This document shows positions 28,241 through 37,749 of a stretch of DNA of 64,000 nucleotides, piece after piece. Source of the stretch: Sporosarcina sp. NCCP-2716. Its GTDB lineage: Bacteria > Bacillota > Bacilli > Bacillales_A > Planococcaceae. Where the stretch lies: assembly GCF_023707985.1 (NCBI RefSeq), contig NZ_BRCF01000004.1:219892-283891 (forward strand), read 5' to 3'. The notes under the pieces were generated by a model that had not been told where the DNA came from, made no database searches, and saw only the letters and a program-made list of their open reading frames with translations. The translations under genes and the position numbers were made by a program. The stretch's first letter is position 1; the number at the start of each line of letters is the position of its first letter.

Positions 28241-30175
28241 GTGAGAAAGTTAGGAATTGCCGTCGTGTTCGCTCTCGGCCTGCTGCTGCCAATCCAGGCG
28301 CACGCAGAAGAACGCACCGACTGGCTGTTGAAAGGATCGGCGGACGACCTCAGCGCGATCGCGCATGACGTTACGCCGTTCACCAAGCAATTCAGGCAGG
28401 CACCGCTCGGACAGATCCGCCTGACACAGGAAGAACTTGCACTCATCCGAACGAATTATCCGCAAGTCGAACTGTACCCGAACTTGGAATACGGAGTGGC
28501 CGACACAACCGAAACACCCGCGCCGCCTTCCCAGATCACCTACCCGAAACGTTTCGCCCTCATCAACACCACACCTGACGTGATCGCTCCCTATACAGGT
28601 AAAGGCGTCAAAGTCGCCGTCCTCGACAGCGGGGTCGACACGACACACAGTAAACTCCTCGTCAAAAGCGGCTTCTGTGCGCTGCCGAAAGACGAATGCG
28701 CAACCGGCACCGTGCCCTATGCGGATGACCTCGGCCACGGCACCCACGTCGCCGGCATCCTTGCTGCCCAAAAAGCGAGCAACGGCACGCTCGGTGTCGC
28801 ACCCGGCGTCGAATTATACGCCATCAAAGCCATCAACCAGTACGATTCCGGCACGACCGCCGATATCATCGCAGGCGTCGAATGGGCCATCAACAACAAC
28901 ATCAGCATCCTCAACATGAGCATCACGACCAACCGGGATGACCCCGCGTTGAAGTTAATGCTCGAAAAAGCATACGCCAAAGGCATGATTCTCGTCGCGG
29001 CAGCAGGCAACGAAGAATTCGGCGACAACAAGGATTCCGTCCAGTATCCGGCGAAATACCCGACCGTCATCGCCGTCACGGCCGTCGCCAGCAATAAAGA
29101 ACGGTTCCTCGAAGCATCGATGGGGCCGGAAGTCGAACTCGCAGCACCCGGCGTGGACATCTTCAGCACGTACCCGCGGGCGCTTGACGACGACGGCAAG
29201 AAAGACGGCTATTACGAGCTTTCCGGCACATCGATGGCGGCACCGCATGTGTCTGGAATCGCTGCGCTGCTGAAAGAACGCTTCCCGGATCTGACGAACG
29301 TCCGCCTGCGCTCGCTCCTCGCGAACACCGCCGAAGACCTCGGCGCGAAAGGCCGTGACCGCCAGTTCGGCTACGGACTCGTCCGCTATCCGGCGACAGT
29401 CGACGACATCCCGATCATGACGCAGTATACGCAAAAGGGGAAAGTCGTCTTCGAACTGTCGAACGCCGACAAAACGACCGCGCGCCAGCTCAAAATCGAA
29501 GGCCGCGCGATCCCGGAACAGTCCCCGGGCAAGTGGGAGACCTACATGCTGTCCGGAACGTACAAAGGCAAATACGCCATCATGACAAAAACCGGCAAGC
29601 AGATCCAGGAAGACATCATCCTCAAGATCGACGGAACAAGCTACAAAGACGTCGGCGGTCTCAAATGGTACGCACCGCAAATCGCCTATCTGGCCGACAA
29701 ACAGCTGATCTTCGGCTTCCCGGGCAACGCATTCCGCCCGGATCAGAAGATCACCCGTGCGGAAGCGGTCGCCATCATGGGCCGTGCGACCGGCCTGAAC
29801 GGCGAACAGCGCAAGACCGTTTTCCGCGACGTCAACCCGAGCAGCTTCGCCTCCGGCTACATCCAGTCGGCGCTCGAAAGCGGCCTGCTGAGCGGCTTCC
29901 CGGACGCGACATTCCGTCCGAGCCAGCCCGTCACCCGCGGCGAAATGGCGCTCCTCCTGCAGCGGGCCTTCAAACTGCAGGCCAACACAGGACAGAAATC
30001 GCCATTCAAAGACATGACGCCGAACGTCTCCAGCTACGAAGCCGCCCTCGCCCTGACCCAGGCAGGCGTGACGAAAGGCTACCCGGACGGCACCTTCAAA
30101 CCGCAGGAAACGATGTCGCGCGCCACCTACAGCGTCTTCCTCGCGAACGCCGAAAACCCGAAGTTGTTCCAATGA
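28241..30175 (+). CDS. SLH-anchored S8 (subtilisin-like) protease
   Basis: The 644-residue protein starts at GTG after AAAAGGAGTG. It has a signal peptide (about 1-22), a short propeptide (about 23-95) and an S8 domain (about 100-385) with catalytic D129 (VLDSGVD), H166 (GHGTHVAG) and S331 (GTSMAAPHV). A short beta-rich spacer leads to three SLH domains (about 465-640; TRAEAVAI, TRGEMALL, SRATYSVF). It should be a cell-wall-bound endoprotease. Unlike the protease at 10387 it has SLH anchors at the C-terminus. A terminator follows. Confidence 0.94.
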   Translation: MRKLGIAVVFALGLLLPIQAHAEERTDWLLKGSADDLSAIAHDVTPFTKQFRQAPLGQIRLTQEELALIRTNYPQVELYPNLEYGVADTTETPAPPSQITYPKRFALINTTPDVIAPYTGKGVKVAVLDSGVDTTHSKLLVKSGFCALPKDECATGTVPYADDLGHGTHVAGILAAQKASNGTLGVAPGVELYAIKAINQYDSGTTADIIAGVEWAINNNISILNMSITTNRDDPALKLMLEKAYAKGMILVAAAGNEEFGDNKDSVQYPAKYPTVIAVTAVASNKERFLEASMGPEVELAAPGVDIFSTYPRALDDDGKKDGYYELSGTSMAAPHVSGIAALLKERFPDLTNVRLRSLLANTAEDLGAKGRDRQFGYGLVRYPATVDDIPIMTQYTQKGKVVFELSNADKTTARQLKIEGRAIPEQSPGKWETYMLSGTYKGKYAIMTKTGKQIQEDIILKIDGTSYKDVGGLKWYAPQIAYLADKQLIFGFPGNAFRPDQKITRAEAVAIMGRATGLNGEQRKTVFRDVNPSSFASGYIQSALESGLLSGFPDATFRPSQPVTRGEMALLLQRAFKLQANTGQKSPFKDMTPNVSSYEAALALTQAGVTKGYPDGTFKPQETMSRATYSVFLANAENPKLFQ

Positions 30176-30184
30176 AACCCTGTA

Positions 30185-30218
30185 AACCGCGTGCTTCCAC
30201 TGGAAGCCGCGGTTTTTT
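30185..30218 (+). terminator. Terminator after the SLH protease
   Basis: ACCGCG and GCTTCC pair with GGAAGC and CGCGGT, followed by TTTTTT. Confidence 0.88.
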
Positions 30219-30243
30219 CGTGCGGCGTTGGCGGCCGGCGCGG

Positions 30244-30850
30244 GCTAACCGCTCCATTATCGCCCCTAACCGCTCCATTCCGCCCACGAACCGCTCCATT
30301 CCCGCTGCCCGCGGCACGACACCCCAGCCTCCAACCAAAAATAGCTCGCGACCATTCCGCCCTTCCAACTGACAAACCAAGGCTAAATGGTCTGCTCGCT
30401 CCGCTGCGCCTTTTCTGTTAGGGAAGGGAAGCGCTCAAGCATAGCTGCCAACCGCTCATTTCCCACGGCTAACCGCTCAATTCCCACAACTATCCGCTCC
30501 ATTCCGCCCGCTATCCGATCAATTACCACGGCTAACCGCTCCATTCAACGCGCGAACCGCTCGTTTCCGCGCTCCAACCGCTCCATTCCCGCGGCACGAC
30601 ACCCCAGCCCTCAACCAAAGAATTGCTCGCGACCATTCCGCCCTTACAACTGGCAGACCAAGACTAACTTGTCTGCTCGCTCCGCTGCGCCTTTTCTGTT
30701 AGGGAAGGGAAGCGCTCAAGCATAGCCGACAAAAGCTCAAGCAAGTGGGGAAGCGCTCAAACACAGCTGCCAACCGCTCAAGCAAGGAGCAGAACCGCTC
30801 AAGCCAGCATCACAAGCGCTCAAGCACAGCCATCAACCGCTCAAGCAAGC
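30244..30850 (+). repeat. Composite repeat: A, C, A, C, B (duplicated module)
   Basis: Order: A array 30244-30306 (three units), CCGCGGC (30309-30315), C element 30344-30422, one B unit at 30434, A array 30450-30596 (seven units), CCGCGGC, C element 30625-30703, B array 30714-30850 (seven GCTCAAG units, the third followed by A rather than C). The A-C blocks and the sequence AGGGAAGGGAAGCGCTCAAG after both C elements are nearly identical, so the second block is a tandem duplication of the first. No gene is seen from 30176 to 31031. Confidence 0.9.
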
Positions 30851-31031
30851 CACCCCAAAAAACCAAACTTCCCAGTATATAACCCAACTCAACAATATAA
30901 ACACAATTCCGCCACTTGTAACACAACTGTAATATAGACCCGCAACCTTTTCTGTTACCATAGAAGCAAGTAAACATTACAAGATTGTAAGATTCATAGA
31001 AGCAGCCCATCATCCTAAATCGAGGTGCGAC

Positions 31032-32114
31032 ATGAAAAAGCAGACCGTCCTGTTCTTGGCCATCGTGTTAGCGTTTGCAAGCGTATTCACCGTCCTGCCG
31101 CAAAAGTCCAGCGCAGCCGTCACGGGAGACAGCATCCTCGCCTACGCTAAGAAATTCGAAGGCACGCCGTATCTGTTCGGTGGATCAACACCGGAAGCAT
31201 TCGACTGCTCCGGCTACATCCTGTACGTCTACAAATTCTTCGGCATCAACCTGCCGCGCACATCGGAAACACAATACCAAGTCGGCACCGCTGTCCCGCG
31301 CAGCGACTTGCGCGCCGGAGACCTCGTGTTCTTCGAGAATACATACAAGCAAGGGATCTCGCACACAGGCATCTATATCGGCAACGGCGACTTCCTCTCC
31401 GCGAAAACAGGCGGAGTCGGCATCGCGAACTTGGACACCCATCCCTATTGGGCACCGAAATATGTCGGCGCGAAGCGGGTGACAGGCGTCACAGCACCGG
31501 CGCCACAAAAGCCGTCAACACCGGCACCAGCGCCGTCCAAACCGGCACCGGCACCACAGCCGGCGCCTGTCGTACCATCCGCAACATTCAGCGACGTCGC
31601 AACGAAGCACCCGGCATTCAGTGCCATCGAAACACTCAGCAAGCAGAGCATCATCAGCGGCTTCAAAGACGGCTCCTTCCAGCCTGACACCGAAGTCACA
31701 CGCGGACAAGCCGCCACGATGATCAACCGCGTCCTGAAACTCCGTCCGCGGTTCCCGCTCAGCTACAGCGACGTCCCGGCAAACCACGCGTTCGCGAAAG
31801 ACATCGCCGCAATGAGCGATGCCGGCATCCTGAGCGGCTACGAAGACGGCTCGTTCGGCATGTACGATCCGCTGACGAAAGCGCAGCTCGCGATCATCCT
31901 CGACCGCGCGTTCAGCCTGAGCCAGACGGCATCGAGCCTGACGACACCGCCGTACGTCGACGTACCGGTCACTTACCGCGCGGCGAACGCCATCAGCGCA
32001 TTGAAGAAAATGGACAAGACCACGGTCTTCCAGACAGCGAACTTCTCGATCAACGCCAACGCCACACGCGCCCAGTTCTCTGCAGCGCTCTACAGCGTCG
32101 GCAATATCCAGTAA
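31032..32114 (+). CDS. SLH-anchored NlpC/P60 endopeptidase
   Basis: The 360-residue protein has a signal peptide (about 1-28) and an N-terminal NlpC/P60 domain (about 32-145) with catalytic C59 (FDCSG), H111 (SHTGIYIG) and H137 (DTHPYW). An Ala/Pro-rich linker (about 152-186, APAPSKPAPAPQP) leads to three SLH domains (about 187-358; TRGQAATM, TKAQLAII, TRAQFSAA). NlpC/P60 enzymes cut peptidoglycan stem peptides, usually between D-Glu and the diamino acid. ATG follows TCGAGGTG. A hairpin follows. Confidence 0.94.
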   Translation: MKKQTVLFLAIVLAFASVFTVLPQKSSAAVTGDSILAYAKKFEGTPYLFGGSTPEAFDCSGYILYVYKFFGINLPRTSETQYQVGTAVPRSDLRAGDLVFFENTYKQGISHTGIYIGNGDFLSAKTGGVGIANLDTHPYWAPKYVGAKRVTGVTAPAPQKPSTPAPAPSKPAPAPQPAPVVPSATFSDVATKHPAFSAIETLSKQSIISGFKDGSFQPDTEVTRGQAATMINRVLKLRPRFPLSYSDVPANHAFAKDIAAMSDAGILSGYEDGSFGMYDPLTKAQLAIILDRAFSLSQTASSLTTPPYVDVPVTYRAANAISALKKMDKTTVFQTANFSINANATRAQFSAALYSVGNIQ

Positions 32115-32120
32115 GACAAC

Positions 32121-32160
32121 AAAATGCCGCCCCGGATTCCAACTCGCAGGGCGGCATTTC
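32121..32160 (+). terminator. Terminator after the NlpC/P60 gene
   Basis: AAATGCCGCCC pairs with GGGCGGCATTT. Confidence 0.82.
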
Positions 32161-32199
32161 CTTGTATAAAACCCGTATTCAAAAGGAGGCAACACCATC

Positions 32200-34338
32200 A
32201 TGACATCACAGCGCATCCCAGCAAAACTCGCAGCACTGCTCACCGCATTCCTGCTGCTCTTCTCACTCATGATTCCGGCAACGAAAGCACACGCCGACGA
32301 ACTCACCGGCCGTACACTCGAAAAAGAACTCCGCGAAATGATCGACAAAGGCATCCTCTCCGGCTACAGCGACGGCTCCTACCGCCCGGCAGAAGAAGTC
32401 TCCCGCGGCCAGTTCGCGGCCTTCATCGCACGTGCTCTGAAACTGCCTGACGCAACCGGCAGCTTCCAGGACGTCCCGAAAAATAGCAAACTCGCAAAAG
32501 ACATCTACCGTGTCCAGAAAGCCGGCATCATGGGCGGCTACAGCGGCGGCATCTTCAAGCCCGACGCGCCGATCACACGCGAGCAAGTGTCCATCACGAT
32601 GATGAACGTCCTGAACTACAGCGAAATGGTGCTCCAGGAAACACGCATCGACTTCACCGATCTGAAACAGTTCCAATCGTCCGGCAGCGTCCGCGCCGCC
32701 TACTACAACATCCGCTACGGCATCATCAGCGGCATCCCGAACAAAGACGGCTCCATGCGGTTCGAGCCGAAAGCGAACGCAACCCGCGAACAGGCTGCAG
32801 CCTTCATCAGCCGCTTCCTGAAAGCGGTCGACGCATACGAACCGCCATCCCTGCCGTCGATCCCGGAAACACCGGAACAGCCGCCGGTGCCGGAAGACCC
32901 GAAAGATCCGACACCGCCAACACCGGAACCACCCGTCAATACGAGCGACTACTACATCGCGACCATTTCAAATGGCAAGCTCGTCAAGCAGTCGAAAGGC
33001 TATGCGGAATACCTAGACGCGGCAAATGAATTTAACAAGAACAGCGCCATCCAGGCGATGTACCGCGGCAACGAAATCGTCCGCGTCCGCAGCGGCTTTG
33101 CCTTCGGAGACAATTTCTCCCCAGCCGGCGCTAAAGAAAATACAATTATTTACAAAGACTACGATGCATCCGCACCATTAGAAAAAAGGTTCAAAAATAA
33201 GCTCACCTACATCCAGCAGGGCCGGGAGATGAAATATCTCGGTTCGAATGATGAATATATCCGCGTCCAGGTCGGCGCGACTGAAGGATACGTCAAGCAC
33301 TCGGAAACAGATCTGATCCCTGCACAACTCGCACCGAACCGGGACCACTACACGGTGAGCGAGTGGGGGACACTGACACACCACATCTATAACTACATGA
33401 CGAAGGAAAAGGCCAGCTACTACGTCCAGCTCGCACCGGACTTCCTGAAGAAGAACGGCACGTACTACAGCCCGGACGGCGTCCATTTCTACGACACGAA
33501 CCAGAAGTTCGTCGGCACATTCCTGCCATACTTCCAGTTCCTGTCCGCCCGTTCGACGACCAGTTACACAGGTGCAGAGCTCGACTCACTTATTAACAAA
33601 GTGCTGAAAGACCGTGAAAAATACGGCGGCCGCTATGCGAACGCCTCGAAGAACTCTAAACTCGTCGGACTCGGCAAAGACTTCAAAAAGCTCGAACAAG
33701 ACTACAACATCAATGCATTGCTAATCCTGTCACTTGCCGTCCATGAAGGCGACTATGGAATCAGTGAAACAGCATTGAAGTGTAACAATCTCTTCGGTCT
33801 ATACAAATACGACAGCCTGACGCAGCTCTGCCTGAAACAAGGGACATTCGATAAGCCGATCGACAGTGCCGTCGCGCTCGTCAACGACTTCCTGAACCCG
33901 AACTACATGGACCCGGCCAACAAGCTCGGCCGCGCACAAGGCGCCGCATTCGGCAATAAAACGACCGGCTTCAACGTCAACTACGCCTCCGACCCGACAT
34001 GGGGCGCAAAAGCTGGCGCACACATGTATGACCTCGACAAAGCAGCCGGCGGCAAAGACTACGGCCGCTACCTGAAATTCGCGCTCACCAACGTCGAGTC
34101 AACCGTCAACGTCCGCAAAGCACCGGGCACCAGCTCGCCGATCCTGTACACGTACACACCGCGCTACAATGGCACGTACGCCAAAACAAGCAACGGCCTG
34201 CCGCTCGGCTACCCGCTCACCGTCATCAGCGAAACAAAAGATGACAAAGGCAACACCTGGTACGAAGTCTTCAGCGACGACGCCCGCTACAAAACCGGCT
34301 ACATCAGCGCAGACGTCGTCACCATCGTCAACAACTAA
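32200..34338 (+). CDS. SLH-anchored N-acetylglucosaminidase with SH3 domain
   Basis: The 712-residue protein has a signal peptide (about 1-33, ending AHA) and three SLH domains (about 40-215; SRGQFAAF, TREQVSIT, TREQAAAF), then a Pro/Glu/Thr-rich linker (about 218-248). A middle region of unknown fold (about 250-450) follows. A glucosaminidase (GH73-like, LytD-type) domain spans about 480-625, with the probable acid Glu in LAVHEGDYG near 513. A C-terminal SH3-like domain spans about 630-710 (STVNVRKAPGTSS). It would hydrolyse peptidoglycan glycan strands. ATG follows AAAAGGAGG. Confidence 0.92.
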   Translation: MTSQRIPAKLAALLTAFLLLFSLMIPATKAHADELTGRTLEKELREMIDKGILSGYSDGSYRPAEEVSRGQFAAFIARALKLPDATGSFQDVPKNSKLAKDIYRVQKAGIMGGYSGGIFKPDAPITREQVSITMMNVLNYSEMVLQETRIDFTDLKQFQSSGSVRAAYYNIRYGIISGIPNKDGSMRFEPKANATREQAAAFISRFLKAVDAYEPPSLPSIPETPEQPPVPEDPKDPTPPTPEPPVNTSDYYIATISNGKLVKQSKGYAEYLDAANEFNKNSAIQAMYRGNEIVRVRSGFAFGDNFSPAGAKENTIIYKDYDASAPLEKRFKNKLTYIQQGREMKYLGSNDEYIRVQVGATEGYVKHSETDLIPAQLAPNRDHYTVSEWGTLTHHIYNYMTKEKASYYVQLAPDFLKKNGTYYSPDGVHFYDTNQKFVGTFLPYFQFLSARSTTSYTGAELDSLINKVLKDREKYGGRYANASKNSKLVGLGKDFKKLEQDYNINALLILSLAVHEGDYGISETALKCNNLFGLYKYDSLTQLCLKQGTFDKPIDSAVALVNDFLNPNYMDPANKLGRAQGAAFGNKTTGFNVNYASDPTWGAKAGAHMYDLDKAAGGKDYGRYLKFALTNVESTVNVRKAPGTSSPILYTYTPRYNGTYAKTSNGLPLGYPLTVISETKDDKGNTWYEVFSDDARYKTGYISADVVTIVNN

Positions 34339-34343
34339 AAAAA

Positions 34344-34374
34344 CGGCCCTCCCAGTGTTTCGGGAGGGCCTTTC
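34344..34374 (+). terminator. Terminator after the glucosaminidase gene
   Basis: GGCCCTCCC pairs with GGGAGGGCC around AGTGTTTC, followed by TTTCT. Confidence 0.9.
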
Positions 34375-34401
34375 TATTGCAATCAACCCCCGCGTCCCGC
34401 G

Positions 34402-34697
34402 AACCGCTCCATTCCGGCGGCTAACCGATCAATACCCCCGCCTAACCGATCGATTCCGCCCGCGAACCGCTCAATTCCACTGCCGAACCGCTCCATTCCC
34501 CTCGCTAACCGATCAATCCCACTGCCAAACCGCTCGATTCCATCGGCAAACCGATCAATAACGCGGTCGAACCGATCAATCCCACCGCCGAACCGCTCCA
34601 TTCCCACGCCCGCGGCCCGTCCCGAGCCCCGAAATCCCCAATGCTCGCGACCATTTAGCTTGTCTGGCTCCGCTGTCGCTCCGCCTTTACTGTCAGA
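34402..34697 (+). repeat. Composite repeat: A array (10 units) and short C element
   Basis: The A array has ten exact 21-base units, anchored on AACCGCTC or AACCGATC at 34402, 34423 and so on to 34591. CCGCGGC follows (34610-34616). The C element (34643-34697) is a short form that lacks about 25 internal bases and reads GCTCGCGACCATTTAGC to CCGCCTTTACTGT. It nearly matches the copy at 40209. No B array follows. The next gene starts at 34880. Confidence 0.9.
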
Positions 34698-34879
34698 GAC
34701 GTGCAAATGGAGGCATACCTCATGAAAATCGCTGCAAATACCAGAAGCGGCTTCCGACACATCATCCCTCTAGTTTTCCAGATCCTCCCGCTATGATAGG
34801 ATAGGGGAAAGCTAGCTAATATGCCGAAGAATGCAGACAGCAGCAATTTCAGAAATCCACCCGGAGGTGAAAAGATCAG

Positions 34880-36184
34880 ATGGTGAAGATTGCTTTGTTC
34901 GGCTCATCTGAAACAATCCAGCTCATAACATCATTTGAAGCGGAATTGGATGGCATAAAACTGGAAACTTTCCGCTACCTGGCTGTCGAAGACTTAGAGA
35001 GACTTCTCCCGCTAGCGGCGGACTGCGAGGTCTACCTGTTCTCAGGTATTCTTCCATACCGTCATGCGGAGTGTCTGCTCGGGCAATTCGACAAGCCCGC
35101 GGTTTACATGGAGGACAATGAGCTGAATGTATCGCTTACCTTGCTCCACATCCTGTCACGTAATCTCTGTCCGTTGGATCGATTGTCCATCGATCTGCCG
35201 GACCGTCGTTATGTAGATGATATTGTCCGCCAGCTGCGCTTGGATCCGGCGCCGACCCACGTCAAAGATTTCGCGTGGCTTCATACGACAAAATGCCCGC
35301 AATTCGAAACGGAGCCAATCCAGTTGTTCCACAAAGACCTATGGAATGCCGGAAAAACCTCATTGGCTGTCACCAGCATCCACTCCGTCTATGATCAGCT
35401 TGTGGAACAGGGGATTCCCAGCCTGCGGTTCATCGATGCGGACAATACGGTAAGGGATGTCCTGTTACGTGCAAAGCAGGCTGGAGTCCTGCAACAGACA
35501 CAGCTCGCCCAAGTAGCCGTCTGCCTGATCGACGTCTCAGGCGAAACCGTACAGCAAATTTCTGCAGATGGAATGGCCTTGGTCAAGGAGGCGATGCTGA
35601 CAGCTGCGCGACAAGTGAATGGAGAAATCCAGCAGATCGGCCCCTTGGAATTTGAATATTTTGGAACGAAAGGGAGCATTCAATTCCTGCTTGATCAAAG
35701 CAGCCTGCTGAACCCGGTCATTTCCGCTGCAAACAATCTATCCGCAACCCTGCAGGCGGGAGCTGGATACGGAAGAACAATAACGGAAGCTAAGAAGAAT
35801 GCAGCGATCGCGTTGTCTCACAGTGAACCCGAACAGCATTCGTTCATCGTCGTCACCGAAGAAAAAGAGGTGATCAATCCGTTGGCCAAACAGCAGATCC
35901 GGACGTTATCGACCACTGACAGCCATATCCGGTACTTGGCCAATACAGCGAAAGTCAGCATTCCAAACCTTGTCAAGATGCAGCAGTTCCTGCAAGCACG
36001 TGCGGCCAGTTCGTTCACGTCGGATGATATCGCGGATTATTTCCAACTTACGAAACGCAGTGCAGAGAGGATGTTGAAAAAATATATGGATGCTGGATGG
36101 CTTCATATTGTGGGTGAAGAGCATCCTCATCGTAATGGGCGTCCACGTGCCGTCTATCAGTTGGAGTTCCCCCTCACTGAGTGA
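34880..36184 (+). CDS. Transcriptional regulator of the catabolic operon
   Basis: This 434-residue protein has no signal peptide. The N-terminal part (about 1-190) resembles a receiver or substrate-binding-like domain. A middle part (about 195-330) resembles a GGDEF/GTP-cyclohydrolase-like fold without GGDEF residues. The C-terminal 90 residues hold a winged helix-turn-helix (FTSDDIADYFQLTKRSAERM near 375-395). ATG follows GGAGGTGA. It lies just upstream of the yfcC operon, which has a strong promoter with an inverted repeat, so it is the likely regulator. The family is known in Bacillales, and I cannot name the inducer. The codon pattern is AT-richer than in the SLH cluster. Confidence 0.8.
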   Translation: MVKIALFGSSETIQLITSFEAELDGIKLETFRYLAVEDLERLLPLAADCEVYLFSGILPYRHAECLLGQFDKPAVYMEDNELNVSLTLLHILSRNLCPLDRLSIDLPDRRYVDDIVRQLRLDPAPTHVKDFAWLHTTKCPQFETEPIQLFHKDLWNAGKTSLAVTSIHSVYDQLVEQGIPSLRFIDADNTVRDVLLRAKQAGVLQQTQLAQVAVCLIDVSGETVQQISADGMALVKEAMLTAARQVNGEIQQIGPLEFEYFGTKGSIQFLLDQSSLLNPVISAANNLSATLQAGAGYGRTITEAKKNAAIALSHSEPEQHSFIVVTEEKEVINPLAKQQIRTLSTTDSHIRYLANTAKVSIPNLVKMQQFLQARAASSFTSDDIADYFQLTKRSAERMLKKYMDAGWLHIVGEEHPHRNGRPRAVYQLEFPLTE

Positions 36185-36222
36185 CCGGGAGGCGGTTTTC
36201 TGTCCTTGCGCACAATAAATTT

Positions 36223-36256
36223 AAAATAATCTAATAACTAGTTGACATATTATTTT
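36223..36256 (+). promoter_or_regulatory. Inverted repeat overlapping the yfcC promoter (likely operator)
   Basis: AAAATAAT (36223-36230) and ATTATTTT (36249-36256) are perfect inverted repeats spaced 18 bases, and they overlap the -35 hexamer. The position fits binding of a dimeric regulator such as the upstream gene product. This is an inference from position. Confidence 0.45.
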
Positions 36257-36270
36257 GCCTTCACTATGAT
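36242..36270 (+). promoter_or_regulatory. Sigma-A promoter of the yfcC operon
   Basis: TTGACA (36242-36247) and TATGAT (36265-36270) are separated by 17 bases. Confidence 0.75.
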
Positions 36271-36329
36271 TATAAGATAAGTTAGCGTCCATATACCGAC
36301 GTCTATCATCTGTAAAAGGAGGGATTTAC

Positions 36330-37727
36330 GTGAAAGAGGAACAATCAGCTAAAAAGAAGTGGAAGTTTGCCGTGCCTCATGTGTTTGTCATTTTGTTCAT
36401 CGTCATTATCCTTGCAGCCATTGCGACATACATTGTACCGGCAGGGCAGTATGACACGATGGTCGATGAAAACGACCGGACAGTTGTCATCGATGGAACG
36501 TATCATGTCGTCGATTCAACACCGACCGGGTTCTTTGCAATCTTCCAATCGATCCACAAAGGAATGCAGAATACGGCGGGTATCATTTTCTATATCTTCA
36601 TCGTCGGCGGTTCGTTCGGGATTCTGCATGCAACCGGTGCAATCTCCGCAGCTGTCGGAACAATCTCGAAAAAGATGGCAGGGCGGGAGTATTGGATGAT
36701 TCCGATCCTCATGACATTTTTCGCGCTGTCAGGTGCTATGCTCGGGCTGGCGGAAGAAACAATACCTTATATTACTATCCTCGTTCCGCTCATGGTGCTG
36801 ATTGGATTCGACTCCATCGTCGGTGCGGCGATTGTGCTGCTCGGGACGTCCGCTGGATTCACGGCAGCTTTCATGAACCCCTTCACAGTCGGGGTGGCGC
36901 AAGGGATTGCCGGACTGCCGATTTTCTCGGGACTTTGGCTGAGGATCATATTCTGGGTGATCTTCCTGTCGATCAGCATCTGGTACGTCATGCGGTATGC
37001 ATTGAAAGTGAAAAAAGATCCAACGAAAAGTCTGGTGTATGGTATCGGTGAGCCGGTGGAACCAGCCGGCAGTATGGAAGAAATGACCGGACGGCATAAG
37101 ATCATCTTCCTGATTCTCCTCGCGTCCTTGGTCGGCCTGGCCATCGGTGTCATACAGTTCGGCTGGTATTTGACAGAAATCTCGGGGTTATTCCTGCTGA
37201 TGGGGATTTCAATGGGGCTTGTGGGACGCATGAACCTTGACGAAATTGCCGAAGCGTTCATCGAGGGATGTAAAGTGCTTGTCATGGGCGCGCTTGTCGT
37301 CGGAGTTGCCAATGCGATACTTGTCATCTTGCAGGAAGGCGGCATTATGGATACGATTTTGTATGCGTTTTCATCATCCATCGGGGAGATGCCGTCGACA
37401 TTGGCGGCAGTAGGGATGTATGCAATCCAGTGCCTGCTGAATTTCATCATCCCTTCCGGCAGCGGGCAGGCAGCGCTCACCATGCCGATCATGGCGCCGC
37501 TTTCCGATCTGGTCGGCGTCACTCGCCAGACGGCAGTCCTCGCCTTCCAGTTCGGCGATGGGATTTCAAATATTTTCACTCCGACATCGGGTTACTTCAT
37601 GGCAGGGCTTGCCCTTGCGCGAATCCCTTGGTCCAAATGGGTGAAATGGATTTTCCCGCTTATTTTGATCCACTATACGCTCGGTGCGATTTTTGTGACA
37701 ATCGCCCATCTGATCCATTATTCATAA
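36330..37727 (+). CDS. yfcC: YfcC-family transporter
   Basis: This 465-residue membrane protein has about 12 helices of the YfcC/DcuC-like family (PTGFFAIFQSIHKGMQ near 65-80; GISMGLVGRMNLDEIAEAF near 288-306; PSGSGQAALTMPIMAPLSDL near 375-394 is the signature region). Members carry amino acids, small peptides or C4-dicarboxylates. GTG start follows AAAGGAGGG. It is the first gene of an operon with an M20 amidohydrolase and an enolase-superfamily enzyme, which suggests import of an amide- or peptide-type substrate. Confidence 0.87.
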   Translation: MKEEQSAKKKWKFAVPHVFVILFIVIILAAIATYIVPAGQYDTMVDENDRTVVIDGTYHVVDSTPTGFFAIFQSIHKGMQNTAGIIFYIFIVGGSFGILHATGAISAAVGTISKKMAGREYWMIPILMTFFALSGAMLGLAEETIPYITILVPLMVLIGFDSIVGAAIVLLGTSAGFTAAFMNPFTVGVAQGIAGLPIFSGLWLRIIFWVIFLSISIWYVMRYALKVKKDPTKSLVYGIGEPVEPAGSMEEMTGRHKIIFLILLASLVGLAIGVIQFGWYLTEISGLFLLMGISMGLVGRMNLDEIAEAFIEGCKVLVMGALVVGVANAILVILQEGGIMDTILYAFSSSIGEMPSTLAAVGMYAIQCLLNFIIPSGSGQAALTMPIMAPLSDLVGVTRQTAVLAFQFGDGISNIFTPTSGYFMAGLALARIPWSKWVKWIFPLILIHYTLGAIFVTIAHLIHYS

Positions 37728-37749
37728 CCAATACGGAGGTGCCCATCCA

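Noticed and set aside
34643..34697. C element as a transcription terminator
   Set aside because: Most copies do not form a stem followed by T residues, and real terminators with perfect stems already close the upstream genes.
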